Part shown: positions 19,301 to 29,160 of the stretch, in pieces
How positions within the stretch are numbered: the first letter of the stretch is position 1
How the letters are laid out: every line of letters starts with the position of its first letter
DNA from: Perkinsus chesapeaki
Lineage: Eukaryota; Perkinsozoa; Perkinsida; Perkinsidae
Assembly (NCBI GenBank): GCA_013115145.1
Contig: JAAPAO010000066.1
Location: 47,804 to 78,371, forward strand
Length of the DNA stretch: 30,568 nucleotides
Reading direction: 5' to 3'
Position numbers and translations under genes: made by a program
Notes under the pieces: generated by a model
Told to the model about the DNA's origin: nothing
Database searches by the model: none
Seen by the model: the letters and a program-made list of their open reading frames with translations, nothing else

Positions 19301-19419
19301 CGGCCCCCTCGAGTACCTCCGCCATGCAGCGATCGTTGATGCTCCTCAGCGACATCTTCTATCACTTCCCCATCCACAGTGTTAACCACTAGACATAATA
19401 TACAGCAAAATAGGACCAT
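16315..19419 (-). CDS. GDT1: Gdt1/TMEM165 family cation/proton exchanger, six exons
   Basis: Exons on minus: 19419-19247, 18773-18611, 18302-18212, 17808-17727, 16646-16513 and 16463-16315 join in phase to 263 residues. Exon 1 encodes a signal peptide (MVLFCCILCLVVNTVDGEV) and a short lumenal stretch. The first UPF0016 motif is ELGDKTFFIAAILSMR; the second is EWGDRSQISTIALAS. These E-x-G-D-[KR]-[ST] motifs carry the ion-binding acids. Helices follow each: VVFAGAIAALATMT, VLSAGLGLLLPALL, ACIALFTYFGIRLL, and after motif two GVMLGGILGHCICSGIAVIG. The acidic cytosolic loop lies between. Family members move Mn2+/Ca2+ into Golgi or chloroplast compartments. Exons 2-6 are firm; the exon 1 join (donor at 19246, acceptor before 18773) is inferred. 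The 1,080-nt intron 5 contains two tRNA-like elements. Confidence 0.85.
16908..16962 (-). other. tRNA-like B-box element A (in Gdt1 intron 5)
   Basis: On minus the sequence GTGGGTTCGATCC gives a Pol III box B, followed by CAGTTAGGGTATTTTTGTCAG-type sequence that also reads as a 3' splice site. From GTGGG to the final CAG is 35 nt. The upstream bases (AAATGGAGGAAGGAG) do not form a clean cloverleaf. Confidence 0.4.
17193..17252 (+). other. tRNA-like element D (antisense in Gdt1 intron 5)
   Basis: TAGCACAGTGAGAGTCG resembles a tRNA D arm with box A, and is followed almost at once by GTAGGTTCGAATCCCAGCC, a T arm with box B. The anticodon arm is absent. No acceptor pairing is found. Likely a tRNA-derived remnant and not a working tRNA. 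Confidence 0.4.
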
Positions 19420-20502
19420 ATAAACACAGCCACGACGGTGGGCGGTGAGATTGGCCGTTATATAATGAAGATATGAATCATGAAACATAATACAAGCCTG
19501 CGGCCAGCAGCACCATCACACCCTCATTCGAACTAATCCTGCCGAGTACAGGACATACCGCTCTTTCATATGCAGCAGAAAAGCAGCTTTCCCCTACCAC
19601 AAATGTCCATCTTAAAATGAACTAAATAACGTGTGAACCCTCTTCCACCTTCATTTGTATAGAGAGCCCTGCATGCCCCCACAGCACCATTCCACTACAT
19701 TCTCAAGGGCGATCACCACCGCCGCGACGGTGCGAAGTTTTAAGACTTCCAATGAAGTTCACTCCTCCGGTTGAAAATATCAGAAGAGAACGGAACAATT
19801 AAATTTAACCTGCCCTGTTAAAAAAATTCATTATTTCTATGCCGTAACATAAGCCCGCACTCTCCGTGTTAAAACTTGCTTTCTCTCCTCCACGATACAT
19901 TTTTTCATGCGGAAATTTCCTCAGAATTTTCCCTTCCCGCCAACATATCTATCGAATGGTCATCTGTTGAGTACAGAGTATGTAGGAGTATCGAACAGAC
20001 CTATACGATCATCCATACACCCTTCCTCCCATGTTATATAACTCATTGACAGTAACTCTATAGAGACCGCATGCTCATCATCACCACCACTATCATCAAC
20101 TGCATTATGATTGTATATGATCCCTGCCAGCCCCAACTATCCCCGTTCGGCCATGCTGCTTCAATAACCTCTCACGGTTGGCTTGCTGCTTTGAATGGAA
20201 ACATCTCGATTCCCTAAAGCCCGATAAACACCATAGATCGGCCACTTTGCGAACACGAACCCCAAAGATGCATCGTCCAGCTGAGATCGACTTATCTAAT
20301 CCCCGAGGAAAATCTTACTTCTGGCGGAAGATGCAAAAACTTATTGAAATTATATCTTCAAATATTCACCAAATTTTCCCTCCCTCGCCAAGATCAGGAG
20401 GGGGCCACTTTGCAAACAATACCTCTCGGCAATATAATGGCACACATAATAGCTCGCAGACCCTCCGTCACAAAACCCGCACAGGTTCGATTCCGGCATG
20501 TG
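19420..20502. other. Region upstream of Gdt1, no gene recognised
   Basis: No exon with family match was found. At 19516-19570 (minus) a segment with a TCCTG-7nt-CAGGA stem followed by TTAGTTCGAATGAGG resembles an anticodon arm plus T loop. At 20420-20510 (+) GGTTCGATTCCGG is flanked by CACAT/ATGTG. Both are weak tRNA-like signals. Confidence 0.4.
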
Positions 20503-21098
20503 CTACTTCCTATCATTTTCCCTTAATTTGGTAATATGGTCCATTAGATTGTGAAGTGTATTATAAAGTCTCTGCCCTCGAGGACCATCTCCACCACACA
20601 GTTGCACGAATCGCTTGGCCGGCCATCGAACGACCATCGCTCCGCTTGTCCCAGATGCAAGTTTAACATTTTCAAACGCACCGTTGCAAACCGTCGACAT
20701 CCATTTCGTTAACTGAAAAGAAGACAAACGCGAGGGTAGAACCTGGGTCGGTGGAAGGCAAAACGGCTACTCTAACCTCTTCACTAAGATAACCAGTAAA
20801 CCCCCGACGGGACTGCCTATCAACGCGTTCTGCCTCCTTAAGACACCACATTTCACTAGCTATACAATAAATACAATTCTAATAGTAAATTAGCACCAGC
20901 CGCATAATTACGGTATATAAGATCTAAAAACGCTGCCGCTGGGATTCGAACCCCCCACCTCCTCTTCATCCCAATGTTTAGGATGCTTCGGCAGCTCCTT
21001 TTTAACAATTGGGAATAGTTCCGTTTGCCTAACTTCCTTCAAAGAATCATCCACACTAGACAACATACTCACAGCCTTCAATGTACCTATTAACGATG
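20503..21098 (-). CDS. Exons of a kinesin C-terminal tail or of a small separate gene
   Basis: Three coding stretches read well on minus. 21098-20959 gives TLKAVSMLSSVDDSLKEV... ending HWDEEE. About 20859-20765 gives MWCLKEAERVDRQSRRG and GYLSEEVRVA. 20712-20503 gives LTKWMSTVCNGAFENVKL and ends KLRENDRK with TAG. The last two join in phase over a 50-nt intron. The join between the first two is not settled: intron phases conflict, and a B-box element sits at that junction. No domain is recognised. The position just 3' of the kinesin motor on the same strand suggests it could be the kinesin tail, which would need the TGA at 21439 to be intronic. Confidence 0.5.
20924..20987 (-). other. tRNA-like element B with perfect acceptor stem
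   Basis: On minus, GCTGCCG (20987-20981) pairs perfectly with CGGCAGC (20930-20924 side), a 7-bp acceptor-like stem. CATCC/GGATG forms a 5-bp arm, and GGGTTCGAATCCC is box B with a T loop. G then TTTTT follow, like a discriminator and Pol III terminator. Only one other arm fits in 64 nt, so this would be an armless or remnant tRNA. The 5' half also reads as protein (KELPKHPKHWDEEE), and the GTGGGG...TTTTTAG part as a 35-nt intron. Confidence 0.4.
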
Positions 21099-21117
21099 CT
21101 AATCATAACACCCTGAA

Positions 21118-21228
21118 CATGGAAAATAACTTGAAAAAAATAAAATAAAATAAAGAAAATTAGAAAAAAATAAAAAAAATCACAAAAAATTAAAACAAAT
21201 TAAAACAAATGAAGAAAAAATTAAAAAA
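21118..21228 (+). repeat. A-rich low-complexity tract
   Basis: About 110 bases are nearly all A and T on + (aaaataaa, aaattaaaa units), hence T-rich on the coding minus strand. It sits directly upstream of the acceptor-like tgattag and could be an extended polypyrimidine tract of an intron. Confidence 0.7.
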
Positions 21229-21438
21229 TTCCCCGGCATTCCATCCTTCCATCCGATCTACTTGAACTCGCACTACCGGCACAGTATCCACCATTGCGCC
21301 CCTCTTGACAATCGACTAACTCCATAATGAGTTTCCACTTAGTTCCTTCTTAGGAACTTGTAGGGTGGTTTTAATGCATTGTTTACAGTCCATCTCAGTG
21401 CTAGAATCGATAATAAACACCATCACAGCTCGAGAGGC

Positions 21439-24400
21439 TCATGATGGTATCCGAGATCGGAGCGTTTCGTCCTTCTGCACTGGGGTTATCAGCATAAGAC
21501 TATTTATGGTTAGACCCTCTGCAGCAGTGTCCACCTCAAAAGCGTATCTTATTGTGTCATCGAAGTATCCTCCACCCATCAGAAACCAAACAGCGGTCTG
21601 CCCCTAAGCTTTACCCCCAAATTCTACTATCTGCTAAACTAATCAACATCAACGTGCATTTCTCTTTTGAGCATCTCAGTAACATAACCCAAATCCCCTC
21701 CCCTCCCCTCTCACTAATGCTATGATCGATGTCTGTTGCGCACGGTGACACGGTGGCCATGACGTGCAACAGAGCATCCTCCCGTACAAAACCCTCTGCC
21801 AGCACACGTGTCAATGCAGAGCCACGGAAGGGTACGAATGATGATGAACCTTTCCAGAAATCCGACCACAGCAGCTTTCGATTCTAACCTGATTCCTTTT
21901 CCGATGGCTGACGTAACATTCGATAACGAATACATTCCTTCAAGGCATGCAAACTGGCATTGATCTCCGCTCCCTCCTGCTGACGAACCTTATCATGGTA
22001 AAAGGAATCTTTCCGTCTTTCCGTACCTGATAAAGCAGAGCCAACGTGAACCGTAAAGTAGTAGGTGCAAAAGAGCGGTGGGAAAACGAAATTAGCAATA
22101 GGGGAAAAATCTTGATAATTACGACGCTACGTCCAAGAATTTATATCATCCTCATATAACAATGAGTCACTGTCATACAGTTATTTGGTCACCTACGTGT
22201 CGATATCAGACCACCAATCGAGAAGAAAAGAAATAAATTATTTACAGGACTCGGTTAAATAATCCCGAAATAACATCCTTCCTCACCAGCGCAATCCACC
22301 AACACCAAACATCCAACCGCTTTCACCCCCGGCAAAGCTATAGATATCCTGAGCATTATAGCAGACCCGATCGGAAAGTATCCTACCGGCAAACCGCATG
22401 AGATCTGCTGGATACATCGTTGGCCCCCGTCGTCTCAGTTTTTCTTCTAGTGTGACTTTGTTTGATAATATCGATTAGCTTCTCTGAATCCTCCACAGGT
22501 ACGCTCACTGCTCCCTCCAATAGAACCTAAAAGCATAGTCTCGTCGAAGCACGGAAAAGCGTTCGCCTGCTCAAGGCGAACGGAAGAAACCCCGCAGTCC
22601 CTCCTATCATTACACAAAGAATGTCCCCATTTTGACAATTTTGCGTGCTAGTGCTCTCCAAGCTAGCCAAGTCTCTACGATCAATTATTACAAAACTAGG
22701 TACTCTAGAGTACTGTAAATGCTTTTGAGATTTACTGCTAAGATTTTCCCCTGCGCACTGTAAAGATTTTCCCTGCGCACTGTAAAGATTTCCCCTGCGC
22801 ACTGTAAAGATCCCTTACCGTATTATTTCCAGCATCTCTAAGTCGTACTTCCGTTCGTTTAGCCGCCATCAAATCAAACACATGCTTTCCGCATATCTCA
22901 TTGAAACAAACCGTCACAGTGGAGCCCTCAGGTATATCTGAGATCTTGCAATCTTGCATTTCCTCAACGCCCTACCTCACTCTGAAAGATATCTTTCGCC
23001 GCTCTGCTTTCGATGCTCGTCATCGTGTGAGTTTTGCCACTTCCAGTTTGACCAAACATGAACATCGTCGACAGGCCACCACGGCAGGCATTTAATACCT
23101 ATAAAGTTGAATAAGAAAGATACTTTAGAGGTTGAATAAGAAAGATACTTTACAGGTCGAATAAGAAAGATACTCTGAAGGTTGGACAAGAAAGATACTT
23201 CAGAGGCTGGATAAGAAAGATACTTTAGAAGCTGAATAAGAAAGATACTTTAGAAGCTGAATAAGAAAGATACTTTAGAGGTTGAATGAGAAAGATACTT
23301 AAGAGGTTGAATAAGAAAGATACTTTAGAGGTTGAATGATGAAGATACTTTAGTGGTCGACAGGAGGAGATCCTGTTCTCCTCTCTACTCCTGTCAGGAT
23401 GAGATGAACAAATATGCTCCTAGAGTATGAAGAGACGTTGAACGCATTTCTCTTGGGCTCAGCATCTGGTGTTTCACTCCCGCGCGCCACGAAATTACCA
23501 TCTCCTGCGATCCACTGTTCTTGTAGACAAACTCGTTATCTGCTGACTCATCAAAGACTCTCGCAAATTTACTGGACAAATGAGAAATTAATGGACGTTT
23601 TAAATCAGCCTGATAAAGGCAATTATGGAGAGTGATGGTATCTGACAAATGGTATCATTTTGCACGCATGCGCAAGATACTACTTTCATCGACACAACTA
23701 ACCACATCATATTCTAATTTAATGCTTTCTTCCTTTTCAAACAAAGGCCTTTTCCGGACCTAACCGACACCGTCACGCGCCACTAAATTACCACCGAAAG
23801 TCGATAAAATCTTTTTCATAAAATATACAGTACACCCCCGTGAGACCTAAAAGCCAGTGCACCAACAGTTTGATGTTGTCACACTACTGGAATGAAGTGG
23901 ATACACCCCCAGAAGTCTGTGAGCGAGCCAACACACTCGACAATGTCCCCCCCCTAACCACCGAGACTCATTCCAGTCACCACTAGATCTTAATTATCAA
24001 TAGTTACTTATATCGTCTAGCAGATACCACTACATTAAACACTGTTCAATACCTCATTATCTTGTCCCATAATACTTATTTATTAACTCATCACTGATAT
24101 CTCCCCTCCCCCTATCTATTATTACACACACATGAACTCCCCCTCCTCCTCCCTCTGTCGAGCCATGTCCTCCAACTTCACTGCCCCCACCAGCATCGGC
24201 ACCGTTCCTCCTTTCTTTAATATTTTCCTCCCTCCACAGTGCAATCGCTTTAATAAAATCATCCCTCCCAATAATCCTCAATGTATTTTTATCATACATT
24301 TGCCTAGTACCTTCCACAACACCAGACCATGCAATCGTACCAAATTTTCCTCTTCAAAAATGAGCCGGTCCAGATTCTCTATTTGGGAGTCATCCAGACT

Positions 24401-26840
24401 CCCTATCAATGCTACATCCGAAATATCTTCCCCAATTAACCCAACTCTCTCCAGCCCTATCAAAATGTCTCTCGGCCTTCCTCTCCCAAGCCCTAATTCT
24501 CACCAAATTCCTGTAGAAAACACAGTCTTCGAGAAATTCCGTTAAAATCCATAGTTTCCGATCTATAAGGGAGCCCATGCATATATTCCAACCCCAACCG
24601 ACCCCCTCCTTACTAGGATCCTCCCTCTGCTGTACAACTCCCTTAACCTTCCTTTTCCTTCCATTATCATCATCCCTTCGACTACCTTTATTAGTAGCTA
24701 CTGTTGAAGCTGAACTGATGCCCTCTCGTTTAGGCAAGACAGGCCGCGGAGGCGGAGGCGGAGGCGGAGGAGGCTTTCTAGTGGGGGGAGCAGGGGCCTA
24801 GAGACACGAGATGCGACTTAACTAACTGTATAGGAATAAACCACTAGTCGGGTCTGTTCGAAAATATCTTCGCCAGGGAGCTTTGAAGCTCCCAGAACGA
24901 ATGTATTTGGTGTTTCCGTTTGGACTAGTGACATACTTATCCTCCTTGATGTAATAGTATTGCCCCCGACAGTGGCCGATGACCTTGAGGTCAGTATTGC
25001 GTACGGTTCGGTTGCTTCAATTGAACAGCTCGCCCGATCGATCTATGTCTGTCGTAGCTATTTTGTTATCATGCACGCATATACAATTCAGCCTCTCGAC
25101 TTGCTGTTGGGTTAGCACAGTTCTATCGACCATCCCAACACCTTTAATCCCCATTATAAGCACTCTCTGATCGCCCAGTAGGAAATTTCTGTGAGACTGG
25201 AGGGCTTCCTAAACCTCGGCTATAAAACTTTCTAACCTGGGGGCTCCAATGTCTGCCCTTCCCGGGCCTGTGATGCGCGGAGAACCCCAACACGTTCATT
25301 GCCAATGACTGATTGAGAAGATCGACAATTCACAGGCACTTTACCATTTTCTCAACCCCGGGCTCGGACCATCCCTCAGTTTGAGGTACACGGAAATCGG
25401 GAATACCAATTCTGACTCGGACTTCCGACCGAGTTTCATCTACACGCTTAACACTCCTCTCTTAAATGCGCACACATATTCCCCCATCATAGCTCGTCTA
25501 CTGCACCCACTCTATGAGCCGGACTAGCTTTGAGAGATCTATGCATTCCCAGCACCGCCGCCCCCGCCCCCCAAATCCCCACAGTGCGAATAGATACCAT
25601 CCGTACTACCCTAATCTTCCCATCAGCCTTCTTCCCTCCACCAGCAACACCACGCTTCCCTTCTTCAGCTACCAAAAAACATCCTTCACCCGAAACACCA
25701 AAGCCCGACGACCTACTGCTTCCTAGTGCCGACTTGGACGCTCTCGGCTGAAGTGGCCGAGAGCTCTCTTTTGGAGCTGCATTGCGATTCTCTAATATAC
25801 GTGACGCATACGCCTTCTGCTGCCTCTCTTTGAGCCGGTCTCTCCGCCGGTCCAATTTTTGTGCCTATAAATACCCTGCCCGAGGATCGAACCTGCGCTC
25901 ATATCACCAAACTAGCAGGCAAGGATTCCACTGCCTGATGCTGCCCGGCATATACTTCCGCTCTGCTGTCACTGCGGGTGGGCACGGACTCGACTGGAAG
26001 GCTGCTCACCGGACGCAACTGGCAAAATAGGCTATTATCCACTCAACATGAAAATTTCACTCGTTAAAGAGATTTATTAAATAGAGATTTCTGTCTCTTA
26101 TTCCCGTTGTTTCCAGAATGATGAGTTACCTTATCTTCATTCGTATTTTCCCGACTATCTCCCGGTCCTATCCATTTCCACTGAACTGCAGATCCATCAG
26201 TATCGACTGTAGGCACTTCCCCTTTGCCTTTCAAGTACGCTTCAACCTAAGATACGCGGTTCGAATCACCTGAGTTTTCGCGCAGAACAACGGTTCTACT
26301 CCACAACTTCGAAACCCGATTCACGAAGTCCTTCCCTTTGCAGGTCCCATATTCTTTATTTCTGACTAGCTGCCCCGCTTGGCTCTAATCCAGGAATAAT
26401 TCTCCATTCAACACAACGGTTGTATTACAACCATGCCCTCCTACTAACCTGCGGGAAGTTTGTCAATTTCAAAAATTTTATGGGCACCGACACCACAGAG
26501 TAGTGATTGGGTTCCCAGAATTGAACACTCCGAAAGCAGTGTTGGCACGCCTGCCGGCGGCCCCGAAATCACCTCCACGAATCTATATGAGAAATGAATT
26601 TTAGTTCCCTGGGGGACTTCACGGATGATTCCCCAGAATCTTTCTTCCTCGGCACCATGCATATCCCCTCACCGGCAGCGCCCCTTACTCCTTGAGTCCT
26701 CAGAAATTCCGATTCTGCCCGTAACGTTCCTCCTGCTGCCGAATCCTCTTCTTTCCTCCCATCTACGTACGAGGCTGGATTGTAACTAGCAAACTAGAGG
26801 CTGTCTAAGAACAACATAACCCAATCTCCTCAAATGAACC
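21439..26840 (-). CDS. Kinesin-13-like motor protein with long N-terminal extension, many exons
   Basis: Motor exons on minus: 23759-23684, 23641-23499, 23098-22981, 22937-22819, 22526-22387, 22348-22287, 22026-21928, 21849-21715, 21569-21439, all in phase. An exon ending at 24126 supplies GVHVC, which joins VRKRPLFEKEE, the kinesin-13 first strand. Then come FARVFDESADNE, P-loop FGQTGSGKTHTM, FNEICGKHVFDLM, switch I ANDVSSRSHAVC, switch II DCAGTER, QEGAEINASLHALKEC, FRGSALTRVLAEGF and DTIRYAFEV. Kinesin-13 proteins depolymerise microtubules at spindle and flagellar ends. A phase-consistent exon chain upstream (26785-26573, 26448-26415, 26369-26325, 26246-26130, 25993-25913, 25864-25511, 25458-25345, 25308-25237, 25208-25027, 24983-24842, 24797-24614, 24562-24504, 24448-24341) gives an extension with basic, poly-Pro and acidic parts. 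The join from 24341 into the exon ending at 24126, and the 21928/21849 join, are uncertain. A separate upstream gene remains possible. Confidence 0.78.
22740..22805 (+). repeat. Three-copy 22-bp tandem repeat in a kinesin intron
   Basis: Three 22-bp copies of aagattttcccctgcgcact-gt lie head to tail at 22740, 22762 and 22784, with one C/T change each. They fall in the intron between motor exons 22937-22819 and 22526-22387. Confidence 0.9.
23107..23356 (+). repeat. Ten-copy 25-bp minisatellite in a kinesin intron
   Basis: Ten 25-bp units with core aataagaaagatacttt run head to tail. Units vary at a few positions (TTGA/CTGA/TCGA starts, AGAGG/AGAAG ends). The array fills most of the 400-nt intron between the exon encoding FARVFDES and the P-loop exon. 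Read on the coding strand it is pyrimidine-rich and abuts the acceptor at 23099. Confidence 0.9.
25865..25912 (-). other. 48-nt intron carrying tRNA-like B box (element C)
   Basis: The donor is GTTTGG and the acceptor TATTTATAG, phase 0 on both sides. Inside is GTGATATGAGCG, like a tRNA D arm, then CAGGTTCGATCCTCGGGCAGG with box B. The flanking exon CCTGC can pair with GCAGG. The pattern of box B followed by GGGTATTT and AG matches element A. Confidence 0.5.
26247..26324 (-). other. 78-nt intron carrying tRNA-like B box (element F)
   Basis: The intron begins GTGAATCGGG and ends GCGTATCTTAG, phase 0. Near its 3' end GGTGATTCGAACCGC resembles a T arm (GGTG-ATTCGAA-CCGC). GGAGTAGAACC earlier resembles a D arm. 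The whole is tRNA-sized, but stems are imperfect. Confidence 0.4.
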
Positions 26841-27222
26841 TGCCGGAACCACAGTACAGCGCAAGCGTCCTTGGCAGCTCTACTATAACGAAAGATGAGA
26901 TAGTATCTCTGGGCGCACAAGATAGCTTGAAGAAATTAAACTCCCTTAAAAAATTTTTTTGATGTTGAAATAAATAGCAAGGGATGGTATTCAATAGACA
27001 CGACGTAGACTTTATACTCTTACAAGGCTCCAGGATGAGGAGATACGGCTGATGGCATACGGGCAATAATATCGGAATAATAATAATACTATTATATTCT
27101 TGATCCGACTCCTGACCACTAGTGGTGATCAAGCAAACGATGCAAGCAATCAAATGTATATTCATGACTTTGTATGAATTCAAGTGACGTACGAATTGCG
27201 CCCTAGAGAGGTCATTATCCAT
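26841..27222 (-). CDS. Possible N-terminal exon(s) of the kinesin extension
   Basis: An open frame from ATG 27222 runs to 26830 and reaches the donor at 26839 (GGC AG|GTTC), whose phase fits the next exon at 26785. Parts look coding: MDNDLSRAQFVRHLNSYK at the start, LLPVCHQPYLLILEP, and LSCAPRDTISSFVIVELPR near the end. A GTAAGA donor at 27023 and an attttttaag acceptor suggest a 79-nt intron, but that breaks the frame. An A7T6 homopolymer there could hide an indel. An internal ATG would give a signal-peptide-like start (MNIHLIACIVCLITT). No domain is recognised. Confidence 0.35.
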
Positions 27223-27365
27223 CCGCGAGGTTACGGGGTCGAGGAAAGCGTGCGTTAAAGAGTCCAGGATCCCAGCTCATAGATATAGCTACCATCGAAG
27301 CCCCGCATTCAGCGATGGAACCCAGGAAATACCTCTGTTTTCAGTTGCCGCTCTCAACGCCCGTA

Positions 27366-29160
27366 TTACTCGATATTATCGTGCATCAGCAGCAACTCCT
27401 CCTCGCTCTCCCCCCTCTGACGTTCGCCCTCACCCCCATTCTCCTCGCTCCGCGCCGCTGCCTCCTTAGCTTTCCGTCTTTCGACTTTCAGTTTCTCAGC
27501 ACGCGCAATCTGACAAAGCCTTGAGATAGGCTAGACTAAACCAAGAACACTGCGATATCCCAACTACTCCCAATTCCAGAAGCCCATGGCAGTCCAATGA
27601 AAAAGTGCTGCTAGTACGAAAATAGAAGTGTTGCTGGTGTAGAAAGAAAAACGAGAAGGTGCGTTCCTCTGTTAACGAGTAGCTGATGCCATAATAGTTG
27701 ACTAGTAATCCCAGGGACATCAGAGGATGAAGGAGAGAATGGAAAAACCATTGAAGGAAATGGATAAAGGAATCTCCTTTCCAATGGCGTACGCTACTGA
27801 AATACTCGTATGAGATTCTCGCTAATCCGCTGCATCAAACAAGATAAATATTTTACTTTAGTCATATCATCGATTTCTCAGCTGAGCTATCCTGTGATTT
27901 CGTCCAGCCAAAATCCGCTATTTTTATTTACTATTAGAATAATCAAAATTACGAATGATTCCCCTCCCACTTCTACCGCAATCCTCTTCTTTTCTGCCCA
28001 CTCCACAGGATCATATGACTTGGTAGGAGTGCCACCCGCTGCCTTAGATGACGATCTAGCAGCACTCTTATTTCCAGATCGGCTGGTCGGAAAGGGACCT
28101 ATCAGGCAAAATAGGCAGCTCAGATTTAGTTATTCAAAATAATAATATCTCCCGTGACAAAGAGATGCGCGCGAGTTATGCGCACAATTTCCATGCCCTG
28201 CCCGGATAGGAAACTTCATACTCACCACTGCTACTCGGTGGCACACAGTGTGCCGCGTACCGGAGAACTCAATGCTAGACGACATGATATACATTGTGGG
28301 AAACACTCTCTCATCAACTATGCACAATTCAGAAACTCAACAGCCAATCACTCCCTCTTTTTTACTCCCTTCTTTTCTCGATATTATACGATTTTCTCGA
28401 GCCGATAATCACACATAGCCGCTTGCTTATGGACTCTGTGTGCTTACCCACGAACTTCCCCTCGATGCACCCCCACTGGGGATTCCCCAGCCTTCAATGA
28501 AGCAACACTGTCACAGGCCACAGATAATCAAATACGCTGCGCTCAACATTCTTTCCGGCTGTTGAAAATGCAAGCTCGTTACGGATGGTGATGTACCCGA
28601 ACTACCGCTCCTCCACGGGGTTTGGCTGACGCTCCTCAGTCTTTAGCATGAACACGAGACCTATCCGGTCTACATTAGCTGTAGCGAAATCCCGGTCGGT
28701 GTGTGGGCTCCCATCCGGTTTATACACAGTAACATGTAAGTAGCTTACGGTAAGTCATAGAAGCGGTACACATCATTAATGTGGACCGCTATAGCCTTGT
28801 CGCCCATGATAGAAACGTTAACAATTGTCACAATTGTCTCTGGACGTTGTCACCCATTGACAATAATTGACTGCCATCTCGTTTCAACTTGAGACTCTCA
28901 AGGGTTCTCCCAGCTGCCCATCTAGGATGTACGAGACAAGCTGCAGCCAGCTGTGAGCCCCGAGGGAGGATATGGCCAACTTCTGTCTTAGCAAACCTCT
29001 GAAGAGGCTTGCACGAGACCACTGTGAAATATAGTAGTCCCGTGGAACTCCTGAGTTGCGGTTCCTCCCGAAGTGAGAGCAGATATCAACGCGTTCTACC
29101 CGTCAATTTCGTGCCATAGTACGAAGCGGTCGAGTAATCCAGGTGTGCAAATTCATGTCG
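27366..29160 (-). CDS. Unidentified multi-exon gene(s), minus strand
   Basis: Several exons read well but the full joining is not settled. From 5': near 29160-29099 (FAHLDYSTASYYGTKLTG); 29022-28840 (AKTEVGHILPRGSQLAAA, then HPRWAAGRTLESLKLKRDG); about 28830-28749 (ETIVTIVNVSIMGDKAIAV, NDVYRFYDLP); about 28735-28606 (VYKPDGSPHTDRDFATAN, DRIGLVFMLKTEERQP); about 28548-28509 (GKNVERSVFDYLWP); to 28448 (AGESPVGVHRGEVR); to 28226 (MYIMSSSIEFSGTRHTVC); 28098-27971 (KSYDPVEWAEKKRIAVE) and 27509-27366 (IARAEKLKVERRKAKEAAA, ending in TAA). The last two join in phase and make a charged coiled-coil-like tail. Two genes may be present, one ending near 28130. No family is recognised. Confidence 0.5.

Noticed and set aside
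21850-21927. In-frame TAG between two good kinesin stretches, and similar in-frame TAGs near 26250 and 26390, hinting at TAG reassignment
   Set aside because: Each can be removed by an intron (78, 78 and 45 nt) with GT-AG ends and matching phase. TAG also ends several genes in the left half of the window, so normal code is simpler.
23394-23648. Continuous minus-strand frame as a small gene
   Set aside because: Its 5' part plus neighbours spell the kinesin segment TITLHNCLYQADLKR ... FARVFDESADNE. The end after 23499 is intron.
27496-27720. Minus-strand frame beginning MSLGLLVNYYGISYSL as a gene
   Set aside because: Flanking exons 28098-27971 and 27509-27366 join in phase without it, so it most likely lies in an intron. 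No transcript evidence to decide.
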